From positions 81,285 to 145,284 of the forward strand of contig NZ_JAJHJB010000008.1 in the NCBI RefSeq assembly GCF_020819555.1: a DNA stretch of 64,000 nt, written 5' to 3'. Below are positions 9,140 to 18,153 of this stretch, one piece after another. The position numbers and the translations under genes were made by a program. The stretch comes from Pelosinus baikalensis. GTDB taxonomy: Bacteria > Bacillota > Negativicutes > DSM-13327. The notes under the pieces were generated by a model that was not told the origin of the DNA, did not search any database, and saw only the letters and a program-made list of their open reading frames with translations. Each line of letters starts with the position of its first letter. Within the stretch, counting starts at the first letter, position 1.

Positions 9140-9907
9140 TTATATTTTCAACTCCACACCGCTTTTCTTCTCACGAATTAGCACTTCTACTAGATTTACA
9201 AGCTGTGCGCCGGCTTCTACCGGCGGTACACCTTTACGGTGAATGTTGGAAATCACGGTTCTTTGCGATTCCGGCTTTAAGGTGCTGGATTCATAAGCCA
9301 TATAGGAACTCATGCTTTCATCCGTTGCCAAACCTGGTCTTTCACCTACCAGTAAGATCGTCACTTTCGCCTGTATTGCTTCACTAATTTGATCCATGGT
9401 CGCGACCCTGCCGTATTTCACAAAGATAGGCGTACCGATTGTATACCCCTTGGCGGTTAGCCCATCAATTAGAATCGGATAAATATCTGCTAAATTGGCA
9501 TTAATGGCGCAGGCACTTAATCCATCAGTTGCTATGATTTGCACATCAGGACTCTCAATACAATTACCCTTGATCCCATCGAGAGTTTCTTGTGAGAATA
9601 CTCTTCCTAAATCGGGTCTTTTGATATACTGCTCCTTATCTTCTACCAGAGTCTGTACTTTGAAAAATCCCAGCTGATCAACAATCGTTTCATCGACTTC
9701 TGACCAAACTGCATCCATTGCTACCCCATGATCTGCTCTAAACTTCAGTAAGGTCTCGGTTTTACATCGATCCCCTGCTCTGCCTAAACAAAGTCTTGCA
9801 TTGGTTGTCTTTTTTAGTCTGATACAACTTTCCGTATCCCGAGGATTATCGATGGTCACCCGCTCATAATAATCGACCACGGATATATCTTTTATCATTT
9901 CATTCAT
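9140..9907 (-). CDS. eutC: ethanolamine ammonia-lyase, small subunit
   Basis: The light chain of coenzyme-B12-dependent ethanolamine ammonia-lyase, which splits ethanolamine into acetaldehyde and ammonia together with EutB. Recognisable blocks are RLCLGRAGDR and TLLKFRADHG near the N terminus, ATDGLSACAINANL in the middle, LLVGERPGLATDESMSSYMAYE, and the C-terminal NIHRKGVPPVEAGAQLV. I chose the ATG at 9907 because AGGAG overlapping the eutB stop is correctly spaced for it; the in-frame GTG at 9919 is too close. At 255 residues it is somewhat shorter than the 295-residue E. coli protein, mainly at the N terminus, as in many Firmicutes. It follows eutB by about 14 bases. Confidence 0.96.
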   Translation of the reverse strand: MNEMIKDISVVDYYERVTIDNPRDTESCIRLKKTTNARLCLGRAGDRCKTETLLKFRADHGVAMDAVWSEVDETIVDQLGFFKVQTLVEDKEQYIKRPDLGRVFSQETLDGIKGNCIESPDVQIIATDGLSACAINANLADIYPILIDGLTAKGYTIGTPIFVKYGRVATMDQISEAIQAKVTILLVGERPGLATDESMSSYMAYESSTLKPESQRTVISNIHRKGVPPVEAGAQLVNLVEVLIREKKSGVELKI

Positions 9908-9921
9908 AATGCGCCCCACTC

Positions 9922-11280
9922 CTAAGCTGTAAAGATGGAAGGATCTCCAGCCTTTTTAGTTAATTTCCCATCTTCTAATATGCCAAGCTCTTCCATCCTT
10001 TGATTAAATTCCTTAATCGGTTTCTTACCCGTAATGTCTCGTAGGCTGGCAATATCATGATAGCTGGTCGTTTGGTACATTAACATCACATCATCGCCTC
10101 CAGGAATACCCATAAAATAGGTGCAATCACATGCTGCAAGCAGCAAGGCTAAATTTTCTACATCGTTTTGGTCGGCTTTCATATGGTTGGTATAGCACAC
10201 ATCCACTCCCATGGGCAAACCAGTTAATTTCCCCATAAAATGATCTTCCAGCCCTGCTCGAATCATTTGTCGACCGTCATACAAATATTCTGGACCGATA
10301 AAACCAACTACTGTATTCACTAAAAAAGGATGATACCGTTTCGCTAGACCATAACATCTTGCTTCCATTGTCAACTGATCGGCACCATGATGTCCTTCTG
10401 AAGACAGCTCTGAGCCTTGCCCGGTTTCAAAATACATAAAATTTGGACCTCGGGAACTCTTCTTTTCCCTCATGACTTCATAGGCTTCATCCATGAGTTT
10501 TACCGTTATACCAAAGGCTTCATTGGATTTTTGAGATCCCGCCAGGCTCTGAAACATCAGATCTATCGGAACGCCTTTCTGCAAAGCAGCCATTTGGCTC
10601 GTAACATGAGCTAATACACAATTTTGCGTAGGAATATCCCATTTCACCATAAAATCTTTAAAACTATGTAAAACAGCTGATATGCTACTTATCGTGTCCA
10701 CTACAGGATTTAAACCTATAACAGCATCACCAATACCGTAACTAATCCCTTCCATAGTAGAAGCCATAATGCCAGCTAAACCATCCATAGGATGATTAGG
10801 CTGCAATCGTGAAGACAATGTACCCCGTTCACCAATTGTCGTATTGCAAGTAGCAAGGTTATGTATCTTCTTAGCAGTATATACTAAGTCCATATTACTC
10901 ATTAACTTCGTAACGCCAGCAATCATCTCCGAAGTTAAGCCATCATGGATATTTTCGATCTCATCCTCACTTGATTTTAGTAAAAATTCTCTAAAGGCTC
11001 CCACTGTCATTGATTTGATCATGCTGAAAGCGTTTGGATCAACTCCATCTTGAATGGCTCTTGTAACATCATCATTTTCATAAGGAACTACAGGATTATT
11101 TCGCAGATCCTCAAGGGTCATTTCCGATAAAACAACCTTCGCTGCCACTCTCTCTGCTGTATCCCGGGCTGCAATACCTGCCAGAATATCACCCGATTTT
11201 TCCTCATTGGCTTTAGCAAGTACTTCCTTTATATCTTTGAACTCATAACTTTTCCCAAACAGCCTTGTCTTTAGTATCAT
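9922..11280 (-). CDS. eutB: ethanolamine ammonia-lyase, large subunit
   Basis: The heavy, substrate- and cobalamin-binding chain of ethanolamine ammonia-lyase. It aligns by eye with E. coli EutB throughout: N-terminal ILKTRLFG, FKDIKEVLAKANEEKSGD, LTSEMIAGVTKL, the barrel block IPTQNCVLAHVTSQ, YFETGQGSELS, NTVVGFIGPEYLYDGRQ, RAGLEDHFMGKL and C-terminal KKAGDPSIF. The length (452 aa) is normal. The start is ATG 11280, which matches the family N terminus and has AGGTG six bases upstream; a GTG three codons earlier is the alternative. No cobalamin riboswitch and no microcompartment shell genes are seen nearby, so adenosylcobalamin supply and acetaldehyde handling must be encoded elsewhere. Confidence 0.97.
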   Translation of the reverse strand: MILKTRLFGKSYEFKDIKEVLAKANEEKSGDILAGIAARDTAERVAAKVVLSEMTLEDLRNNPVVPYENDDVTRAIQDGVDPNAFSMIKSMTVGAFREFLLKSSEDEIENIHDGLTSEMIAGVTKLMSNMDLVYTAKKIHNLATCNTTIGERGTLSSRLQPNHPMDGLAGIMASTMEGISYGIGDAVIGLNPVVDTISSISAVLHSFKDFMVKWDIPTQNCVLAHVTSQMAALQKGVPIDLMFQSLAGSQKSNEAFGITVKLMDEAYEVMREKKSSRGPNFMYFETGQGSELSSEGHHGADQLTMEARCYGLAKRYHPFLVNTVVGFIGPEYLYDGRQMIRAGLEDHFMGKLTGLPMGVDVCYTNHMKADQNDVENLALLLAACDCTYFMGIPGGDDVMLMYQTTSYHDIASLRDITGKKPIKEFNQRMEELGILEDGKLTKKAGDPSIFTA

Positions 11281-11307
11281 TTTCTTCACCTATTCTTTTT
11301 CATTTCT

Positions 11308-12708
11308 TCACTGCTTAAAAATTAACGTTTTTACAACAGTAGGTACTACATTGGCAATGGATTTGCCGATATCGATATAATCACCATTATCAACCTTAAT
11401 TTGATCGATACAAATTACCCTCGTCTCTGTATTCAGCATATTCATTACCGTTTGCCCCAATGCTTTGGCAAAATCATTCTCAACAATAACAATCACAGGA
11501 TGGGAACCCACCGCATTGGCGGCAATGGCTTTTGCCATCTCTTTTATTTGCCCATAAGATGGTGACTTCGGGCCTTTGAACGCAAGGGCTACGGGAGTAT
11601 CGCCATATCGTTTGATTTTCTCACCAATGCCATTGAACATATGCTCTATATCCTCATTCTCTGCAAGCTTAATAATAGGAATATTTTTAAGAGGAAGCAG
11701 GTCCTCATCAAACAAAATCGTGCTGCCGCTGATTTTTATAGAATGACTACCTGCCCCTATGACGGTAGCTCGTATCTTCTCTCTAGCTTCGACAAGACGA
11801 GGTTGATCTTTTTCAAAGTTTTTTCGAATGGAGTATCCTAATAAAGGACCGATATCTCCGAATAGAGTAACGTCTTTCATACTACCTATTTCATAATCGC
11901 TGTATATAAATTCAGCAACGCCACCCGAAAACATGATCTTTTCTGCTTTCAGCCCCTTATGACTGTGACCAATAAACAGCTTCACAGCCTCTTCCTCTAA
12001 GTCTTCGTTGCTGCTTATTTGTACAAATATCTTGGCAAAAACATCCGTAAGAGCTTTTATGTCTTCCAGCTTAGCCTTTGCCCCAACAACCAATTCCAGC
12101 TGCAAATAGTTAATAAGCGGGATTATCTTTTCGGAAATATAGCAAATCATACCTTGCTGATCAATCTGTATCAACCTTCCACCGATATCCAGGGCAAAAG
12201 AGTCAATCACTTCCCCTTCCCAAAAGATTGCACCGTTGGTGGTACCTCCGCCAATATCAAAATTAACGACTCTTGCGGTAAAATGATTTGATGCTTCCGC
12301 AGCTCCCGCCCCATAACCCGCCAAAATGGACTCTAAATCCGGCCCTGCCGTTGCAACAACAAAATCGCCAGCAAAGTCAGACAAAATACGGAGTACTTCC
12401 TCGGCATTGTTTTTGCGAGCAGTTTCACCCGTAATAATAATGGCTCCTGTCACGATTTCATCTTTTTGAATACCGGCTTTATCATATTCAGATTCAATAA
12501 TTGCTTTTAATTCCGGTAGATGTATCTTGTCTCTTGCCAATAATGGGGTGAAATGAATCTCACTTTTATAAAGGATCTTCTTATCGGTAATTTTCATTTC
12601 AGGAATCAGAAAAGAAGTCGCTGTATTTTCTACCTTTATTCGGCTAAAAACTACCTGTGTCGTTGTTGTGCCAATATCAATGCCTACACTCAAAAATTCT
12701 CTTTCCAT
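11308..12708 (-). CDS. eutA: ethanolamine ammonia-lyase reactivating factor
   Basis: A 466-residue EutA homologue, the ATP-dependent chaperone that exchanges damaged cobalamin on ethanolamine ammonia-lyase. The actin/Hsp70-like phosphate loop is at the N terminus (GIDIGTTTTQVVFS); a second nucleotide-binding block is VNFDIGGGTTNGAIF and a third is IMFSGGVAEFIY. The length is normal. It lies upstream of eutBC in the usual order, 83 bases after the permease stop. That spacer contains a small inverted repeat (GGGCATG/CATGTCCC) without a U-run. The start codon is preceded by AGGTGTAGGTAG. Confidence 0.95.
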   Translation of the reverse strand: MEREFLSVGIDIGTTTTQVVFSRIKVENTATSFLIPEMKITDKKILYKSEIHFTPLLARDKIHLPELKAIIESEYDKAGIQKDEIVTGAIIITGETARKNNAEEVLRILSDFAGDFVVATAGPDLESILAGYGAGAAEASNHFTARVVNFDIGGGTTNGAIFWEGEVIDSFALDIGGRLIQIDQQGMICYISEKIIPLINYLQLELVVGAKAKLEDIKALTDVFAKIFVQISSNEDLEEEAVKLFIGHSHKGLKAEKIMFSGGVAEFIYSDYEIGSMKDVTLFGDIGPLLGYSIRKNFEKDQPRLVEAREKIRATVIGAGSHSIKISGSTILFDEDLLPLKNIPIIKLAENEDIEHMFNGIGEKIKRYGDTPVALAFKGPKSPSYGQIKEMAKAIAANAVGSHPVIVIVENDFAKALGQTVMNMLNTETRVICIDQIKVDNGDYIDIGKSIANVVPTVVKTLIFKQ

Positions 12709-12791
12709 TCCATATCTACCTACACCTTCTATAATGGATACATTTAATTGAAATCCTGGGACATGTCATGAAACCCATGCCCCACCCTCAC

Positions 12792-14180
12792 CTATTTATC
12801 TAACTCCTCAAGAACACCAAACTCTTCCTCAAAGGGACGAATATTCTTATTTCCCCAAATATAATAATATACAATGGCTAACCCATAAACAGCTAACACC
12901 CATGGTACTACTTCACTAGAGGCATAGAACAAACTAACGAGACAAAAGATCGCAATCAGAAAACTAATCGACGGCACCACTGGATAGGAAACCTTAAAAG
13001 GCCTTTTAAGTTCTGGTTCTTTCACCCTTAAAACGAATAAACTTACTAAACTGATTAAATACATCACTACGGAACCAAATACAGCAATGGTAATAACCAC
13101 ATTTGTAAGACCTGTCAATGCGGCTCCCAAGCCTATAATGCCAGGAATGATGAGTGCCCATACCGGTGTATGATGCTTAGGATCAACATATGCTAAAAAT
13201 TTTGGCAGATACCCAGTACGCGCCATGGCATAGGTCTGACGGGAATAACCCACAATGATACCATGCAGAGAAGCAATCAGACCAAATAATCCAATGAAGT
13301 TCATCAGCATGGCACTGAAGGATCCCTCTCCATAAACAGAACTTAACGCTAAAGGCAGCGGAAAATCAACAGAATCAATTAACTTTACATCCGTAATCCC
13401 CGCAGTAAGGAATAACGTGAGAAATGCCATAATCATCAAGGTTACCATACCACTTAGAAAGCCAATGGAAATGTCTTTTTGTGGATTGACCATTTCTTCT
13501 GCACTCATAGCACCGCCCTCAATCGCTAAGTAGAACCAAATAGCAAAAGGTACAGCAGCCATGACACCACTAAAACCATTCGGCAAAAGAGGTTCAGCCA
13601 TAACCCGGGACAATTCAAAATGAGGTAATGCCAAGCCCCAATAGATGACCAGACCAACCAAAGCAACAATCGTTACAATCAGTTCAAAGGTAGCAGATAC
13701 CTTCATCCCCCAATAATTAATAAAGATGAATAATAAGAAGGCGACTACAGTTGCTGTCATAATCTCAATGCCTGGAAACATGTTGTGAATATAGCCGCCT
13801 ACTGCCAAAGCAATTGCAGGTGGAGCAAATACAAATTCAATCAAGCAGCTCACGCCATTCATATATCCCCAAAACTTTCCTAAAGCACGCCGGGCATAAG
13901 CAGAAGGTCCGCCAGCATGAGGAATCGCTGTCGCCAGCTCCGAGTACGATAAGATAAATGTTACATAAAAAATTGTCACTGGTATTAACGCCAAAGCAAG
14001 ACCCATGACCCCGCCTACAGCAAAACCATAACTCCAACCAAAATAATTACCCGATATAACAAGTCCAACGGCTAATGCCCATAAATGAATTGGCTTTAAA
14101 ACGCGAGAAAGATTCGCGCGCTCACCATCTTTCTCATGCTGAATAACCGAATTGACCGTTTCTACCCTACTGCTCTCCAT
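12792..14180 (-). CDS. ethanolamine permease (APC superfamily)
   Basis: A 462-residue amino acid-polyamine-organocation carrier with about twelve membrane helices, closest in style to the ethanolamine permease group (TIGR00908, Eat). Supporting blocks are LGKFWGYMNGVSCLIEFVFA, WFYLAIEGGAMSAEEM (helix 6 region) and SRQTYAMARTGYLPKF. It is the first gene of the eutABC transcription unit and brings ethanolamine across the cytoplasmic membrane. The start has a very strong ribosome binding site (GGAGGAGGAAATAGGT). The mRNA leader of about 300 bases carries two attenuator-like structures, described separately. Confidence 0.92.
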   Translation of the reverse strand: MESSRVETVNSVIQHEKDGERANLSRVLKPIHLWALAVGLVISGNYFGWSYGFAVGGVMGLALALIPVTIFYVTFILSYSELATAIPHAGGPSAYARRALGKFWGYMNGVSCLIEFVFAPPAIALAVGGYIHNMFPGIEIMTATVVAFLLFIFINYWGMKVSATFELIVTIVALVGLVIYWGLALPHFELSRVMAEPLLPNGFSGVMAAVPFAIWFYLAIEGGAMSAEEMVNPQKDISIGFLSGMVTLMIMAFLTLFLTAGITDVKLIDSVDFPLPLALSSVYGEGSFSAMLMNFIGLFGLIASLHGIIVGYSRQTYAMARTGYLPKFLAYVDPKHHTPVWALIIPGIIGLGAALTGLTNVVITIAVFGSVVMYLISLVSLFVLRVKEPELKRPFKVSYPVVPSISFLIAIFCLVSLFYASSEVVPWVLAVYGLAIVYYYIWGNKNIRPFEEEFGVLEELDK

Positions 14181-14219
14181 ACCTATTTCCTCCTCCGTAA
14201 TGTGTCAGGCCAAAATAAA

Positions 14220-14300
14220 CGCCTAATACAACCTTCTTTTTTAAGAAGAATCATATTAGGCGACATTGCCTGATATTAAGTTAATAAGACTACTATGACT
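14220..14300 (-). promoter_or_regulatory. ANTAR-type antitermination element before the ethanolamine permease
   Basis: On the minus strand a terminator (stem between 14220-14262, loop A-rich, followed by TTTATTTTGG) is overlapped by a small hairpin at 14258-14271: stem AGGC/GCCU with hexaloop AAUGUC. A at loop position 1 and G at position 4 is the published EutV recognition rule. Nineteen bases upstream a second, imperfect hairpin (14287-14300) has hexaloop AUAGUA, again A1 and G4, on a four-pair stem with one U-U mismatch. EutV binding to the pair would block the terminator and allow permease and eutABC expression. Sequence and rule match; function is inferred. Confidence 0.78.
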
Positions 14301-14354
14301 AGTGAGAACCGTTAATCTACGAAGACTATCCCCCCTCATTGCAACAAAAAAATA

Positions 14355-14425
14355 AGCGCTTAATAAAAATGTTAAATGAGTTTAACATTTTTATTAAGCG
14401 CTATTGCTACAATATTCCTTTATTA
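14355..14425 (-). promoter_or_regulatory. terminator after eutV with a possible ANTAR element
   Basis: A very strong inverted repeat (14355-14378 with 14383-14402) followed on the minus strand by TTATTTTTTTG ends the eutWV message 75 bases after eutV. Just upstream are a five-pair hairpin with hexaloop AAGGAA (14410-14425, A1 and G4 present) and a three-pair hairpin with hexaloop AAUAGC (about 14397-14408) that overlaps the terminator arm. The second loop has A instead of G at position 4, so this element matches the EutV rule less well than the other two. Confidence 0.6.
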
Positions 14426-14499
14426 AGAAAAAATTTCTTTGATCTTTGGTTTTATATTATTCGCCCTAATCAGAAATAGTCCTGCAAAAGCAAAGATTT

Positions 14500-15072
14500 T
14501 TATTTTTTTATTTTTTCAATAATCCTTTGGGCGATTTGACCAGGAGTCGTCTGCCGCTGCATGGATTCCTGCAATAAGCGTTTATGAGCCTCTCCTGCAG
14601 AAATACCCAGACGATCTTGAATGATGGACCGTGCTTGGCTGATTAATTTTTGATTTTTTAAGTTTTCTTTCGTTTTGTCCAATTCTTGATGAGTACTATA
14701 CATGTCTTTCCAACGAGCATATGCAATCTGCACCGCAGCAATGAGATTCTTCTCTGAGACGGGTTTAACCACATAACCATATACATGTACGCTTTCTGCC
14801 CGTTGCAGCATCTGAGGCTGACTATGAGCCGTTACCATGACGACTGGTATATTAAGACTATACATACATTGTGCCACTTCCAAACCGCTTATTCCAGGCA
14901 TCATAATATCCATAATTACTAAATTCGGTACATTCTCTTTGACTAATCTTACTGCCTGCTCCCCATTACCGCATTCTGCACACACTATGTGACCAGCCTT
15001 CTCCAGCATTTCTCTCATATCAGCCCGTATTAATACTTCATCCTCTACCAATAGAATTGATAAGGGTTTCAT
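14500..15072 (-). CDS. eutV: ANTAR-domain response regulator of ethanolamine use
   Basis: A 190-residue regulator: receiver domain (about 1-120; EDEVLIR, phospho-acceptor Asp in LVIMDIMMPG, Thr in VMVTAHS, Lys in YVVKPVSE), a coiled linker, then a C-terminal ANTAR domain (about 130-187; RSIIQDRLGISAGEAHKRLLQESM). ANTAR regulators bind paired hexaloop hairpins in nascent RNA and prevent termination. Its start overlaps the kinase stop by four bases. Candidate target hairpins lie in the leader of its own operon and before the permease, which supports autoregulated ethanolamine sensing. Confidence 0.93.
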   Translation of the reverse strand: MKPLSILLVEDEVLIRADMREMLEKAGHIVCAECGNGEQAVRLVKENVPNLVIMDIMMPGISGLEVAQCMYSLNIPVVMVTAHSQPQMLQRAESVHVYGYVVKPVSEKNLIAAVQIAYARWKDMYSTHQELDKTKENLKNQKLISQARSIIQDRLGISAGEAHKRLLQESMQRQTTPGQIAQRIIEKIKK

Positions 15073-16511
15073 CCTTTTTCCTCCTTTTTATGCACTGGAA
15101 ATGAAATGTTAGCAACTACGGATTGACCACAATTCTCGAATTGAAAGGTGCCTCCCAATTGTTCACAGATAAGCAGCTTCACGATGTATAAACCAAGCGT
15201 ACCACCCTTGCTTATCGCAGCATAATCGCATAGGCCGCAGCCGCTGTCTCTCACCTCAACATTGATATTGGCTCCAGACTCTTTCACGATTATACTGATT
15301 TCACCATGAGGATCCGTTTTAATACCATGCTCCAAACTATTTGCAACTAATTCATTCAGCACTAATGCTACTGGCACCGCCTGGCTGGCATGAATCAGCA
15401 CAGCCTGCCCTTGCACCATTGTTTTTACCTTCTGGTCCGGTAAAATATAACTTTGGACAACCTGCTCTACGATATACTCTGCCAAGTCATGCAAAATGAC
15501 AAGATCGCGATATTGATAGGTAAAAATCTCATATACTTTGGCAATGGATAATATCCGATTAATAGTCGCGGTAAACTCCCGCCGCACAGCTTTCCATTTT
15601 GAGCGACGCATTTGCAGGCGCAATAAGGAAATTACATTTTGCAGTGTGTTTTTGACCCGATGGTTAATTTCCTGGATAATAATATTTTGCATTCCCAGCT
15701 GACGTTCTTTTTGACGTAACTCTGTCACGTCTTGAAAAGATAGTACACAGCCGTTAAACTCTCCCCCTGTTAACAACGGATGGGCTTGAAAAAGATAGCT
15801 TGCATTGTCAAACTCGTAATTCCTGGGATTCTTTAAACCCTCCACCATTTCCGGAAGAGACGCAAAAGATAACAATAGCATTAGATTGCCATCCAGTGTA
15901 TCTCCTTCATATAAGCTCCTGGAAATGCACATTGCCTGCTTATTGGCATATACAATCTTTCCCTTATCATTCAAGATGAAAACACCATTACCAAGCCACT
16001 CTTCCCAGCCATATCCCGTAACTCGTAAAGACATTAACGTATGGCTTAAGTGCTCTGCTGTTTGGCTCAATAATTGAACCTGCTGTTCCTGGCGAATTTC
16101 CTTGGAAATATCCTTTTCCATGATTAGAACACCAATAACTTGACCATTATCATTCGTTAGAGGAACTACGGTTTGAGCAATAGGTACCCCCTCTTGGCTC
16201 ACACCGCGGATATTGTAAAAACTTTGCCCCGTTGAAAAAGCCTGATAGACAGCTGGCTCACACGCGGCATAGGCCAATTCACCTACTACACTATTACGAT
16301 ACAAAGATGGCGAATTCGGCGAGCTTGCCCATGCCAAAACAATTGCATCTTCTTGATTCACTGTCAAAGCATCAATAAAAATATCCGTACCCGTTAACGT
16401 GGCAATCACAGGCAGCTGATTTACCATATTCTCTAGAATTATAATATCGGGTATCATTAGATCCGTATGCGCTAAGCACAAATCCCGGATGGAATGCTCT
16501 GTTTCTACCAT
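15069..16511 (-). CDS. eutW: ethanolamine-sensing histidine kinase
   Basis: A 480-residue soluble kinase partner of EutV. The N-terminal H_kinase_N-type region (1-150) is followed by a PAS domain (about 170-280), then a HisKA_2 dimerisation region with the phospho-acceptor His in INHRVKNTLQNVISLL, and a HATPase_c domain (N box VALVLNELVANSLEHG; G boxes DSGCGL and GGTLGLYIV). No membrane helices are predicted, so it senses a cytosolic ligand, presumably ethanolamine. Ribosome binding site GCCGGAGG precedes the ATG. The leader carries an ANTAR-like antiterminator, so the system probably regulates itself. Confidence 0.9.
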   Translation of the reverse strand: MVETEHSIRDLCLAHTDLMIPDIIILENMVNQLPVIATLTGTDIFIDALTVNQEDAIVLAWASSPNSPSLYRNSVVGELAYAACEPAVYQAFSTGQSFYNIRGVSQEGVPIAQTVVPLTNDNGQVIGVLIMEKDISKEIRQEQQVQLLSQTAEHLSHTLMSLRVTGYGWEEWLGNGVFILNDKGKIVYANKQAMCISRSLYEGDTLDGNLMLLLSFASLPEMVEGLKNPRNYEFDNASYLFQAHPLLTGGEFNGCVLSFQDVTELRQKERQLGMQNIIIQEINHRVKNTLQNVISLLRLQMRRSKWKAVRREFTATINRILSIAKVYEIFTYQYRDLVILHDLAEYIVEQVVQSYILPDQKVKTMVQGQAVLIHASQAVPVALVLNELVANSLEHGIKTDPHGEISIIVKESGANINVEVRDSGCGLCDYAAISKGGTLGLYIVKLLICEQLGGTFQFENCGQSVVANISFPVHKKEEKG

Positions 16512-16558
16512 AAAAAGACCTCCGGCTTAAATTGCAATAGCCAAAATAATATAAAAAA

Positions 16559-16635
16559 GCCTATTATAATCATTAGTTCTTACCAATGATTATAATAGGC
16601 TCCATTGCCTTATTGCGTCGCTCACTTCTATTTGA
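16559..16635 (-). promoter_or_regulatory. ANTAR-type antitermination element in the eutW leader
   Basis: On the minus strand a terminator with a 16-bp stem (16559-16574 with 16585-16600) is followed by TTTTTTATATT. Its 5' arm is shared with a small hairpin at 16597-16610, stem AGGC/GCCU and hexaloop AAUGGA (A1, G4). Twelve bases upstream an imperfect hairpin at 16622-16635 carries hexaloop AUAGAA (A1, G4) on a short stem with one mismatch. The layout is the same as in the permease leader at 14220-14300. It lies about 50 bases before the eutW start. Confidence 0.75.
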
Positions 16636-16773
16636 TTTTCTTTTTTACTATCCTCTCACTTATTTACCATCCGATTATAAAATTCCTGCAAAGTCATAGA
16701 CTTTCTTTATTTTTAGATATAGCACCGCCCCAACAATTTAGGTAGGTTGGTGCATTTTTTCTTCTAAGTTAAC

Positions 16774-17802
16774 TTATTTTTTTTGCTCCTTAATCCGCTC
16801 TAAAATGCCCGTTTCTTTTATTGTTTTAGATAAAGTTTCGTTATCACGCAGCCATTTCTCTTGGAATTCTTTAGGATTTAAATATTCAAATTGCAGTCCA
16901 TTATTCTCTACATTTTTTTGAAATTCCGGTTCGGCAATAATGGCTTTTAAACCATTCGCTAGCTTTTCTTTTACCTCAAGAGGCATTTCTTTAGGAGCTG
17001 CCACTCCTATCCAATAACTAAATACAATATCTTTCCCTAGCTCTTTAAATGTTGGCACATTCGCAAAAACAGGATCAGCTAGCCGCTGTTCTCCAGTCAC
17101 TGCTAACGCTCTTAGCGTGCCATTTTTCAGATGCTCTTTGACTATTGACGTACTCGTAAAAATAGCCTGAACATGACCACCCAGTAAAGATTTCAAGGAT
17201 TCTGATCCGCCTTGGAAAGGAACGGGCTGAAGAGTAATACCAGTCGATTGTGCGAACATTTCGCTAAGCAAATGCGGCAACGAGCCTACACCACTATTAC
17301 CAAATTTAAGTTGACCTGGATGCTGGCGAGCATCTTTTACTAAATCATCAACATTTTGCCATGGCTGATTCGCTTGAACTACCATTATAAATGGTGACGA
17401 CGAAACCTGCACAAGAGGCTCTAATGAGGTGGGATAATTGTATTTAGACAATCCATACAGTGGATGTAATATGATTTCGACTCCGGTGATACCAATGGTA
17501 TAGCCATCCGGTGTAGTACCAGTCAGTTCATTCCAGGCTAAGGTTCCTGCTGCTCCAGGCTTGTTAACGACAATCATTGGTTGACCCAAATGTTGGACGG
17601 CTGTCTTTTCCAATGCACGAGCTATCAAATCCAAAGACCCCCCAGCACTAAAAGGCACAATTATGGTAATCGGTCTATCTGGATATGTATTAGTTGTTGT
17701 TGCAGCTTTGGGATTGATCATGGCGCACCCCACTATTAGAATTGAAATAAGTATCAAAAATACTGTCAATAATGAAATCAATACTTTCCTTTTCAATATC
17801 AT
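16774..17802 (-). CDS. TctC/Bug-family solute-binding lipoprotein
   Basis: A 342-residue periplasmic binding protein of the tripartite tricarboxylate transporter family. An N-terminal signal peptide with a lipobox (ILIVGC, Cys near residue 26) precedes the family start YPDRPITIIVPFSAGGSLDLIAR; PGAAGTLAWNELTGTTPDGYTIG and GNSGVGSLPH are further TctC signatures. No TctA or TctB membrane subunits are adjacent, so it is an orphan, as many Bug proteins are. A related protein occurs at 48240-49241. It lies just upstream of eutW on the same strand, but the eutW leader terminator separates them. The ligand is probably a carboxylate; nothing here identifies it. Confidence 0.9.
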   Translation of the reverse strand: MILKRKVLISLLTVFLILISILIVGCAMINPKAATTTNTYPDRPITIIVPFSAGGSLDLIARALEKTAVQHLGQPMIVVNKPGAAGTLAWNELTGTTPDGYTIGITGVEIILHPLYGLSKYNYPTSLEPLVQVSSSPFIMVVQANQPWQNVDDLVKDARQHPGQLKFGNSGVGSLPHLLSEMFAQSTGITLQPVPFQGGSESLKSLLGGHVQAIFTSTSIVKEHLKNGTLRALAVTGEQRLADPVFANVPTFKELGKDIVFSYWIGVAAPKEMPLEVKEKLANGLKAIIAEPEFQKNVENNGLQFEYLNPKEFQEKWLRDNETLSKTIKETGILERIKEQKK

Positions 17803-17975
17803 CTTCCTCCATTAATTTTCTATTATTTTACTTTAAAGATAATATAATACATTTATTGTTATTATTATCCAAAAGATAAAGAATTCCTTTTTATTAAGTC
17901 AAATTAAATAAAAAAGTCGCCTCGCTCGGTTAAGAGCAAAGCAAGAGATGGATCGCATGCTTCGAAGGTCGTATA

Positions 17976-18022
17976 AATCAAACCAGCCGTCTATCTTTAA
18001 TAGATAGACGGCTGGTTTGATT
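17976..18022. repeat. perfect 21-bp inverted repeat
   Basis: Arms 17976-17996 and 18002-18022 pair perfectly around a five-base loop. Neither side is followed by a U-run, so it is not a classical terminator. It lies in the 350-base gap between the tctC-like gene and the CBO0543-type gene. The arm contains GATAGACGG, which recurs in the terminator at 21241-21248 and loosely near 29359. No gene is seen in the gap apart from an antisense open frame created by the repeat. Confidence 0.7.
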
Positions 18023-18153
18023 GGATCAAGATCTATGAAACGTTTTGCATTAGACTTGTTAGCGATCGTAAGATATATCAGCTTGCTTATTGACGTATAT
18101 TTATCGTGAAACAGACCAAGACTTAAAAATAAACTAAACTTAGGGGGATTCAT

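Noticed and set aside
9140..14180. Bacterial microcompartment eut operon
   Set aside because: Only eutABC, a permease and eutVW are present; no shell proteins, aldehyde or alcohol dehydrogenase genes are in the window.
17899..18153. 84-aa minus-strand ORF
   Set aside because: It runs through the perfect inverted repeat, has no ribosome binding site and lies antisense to the leader of the CBO0543-type gene.
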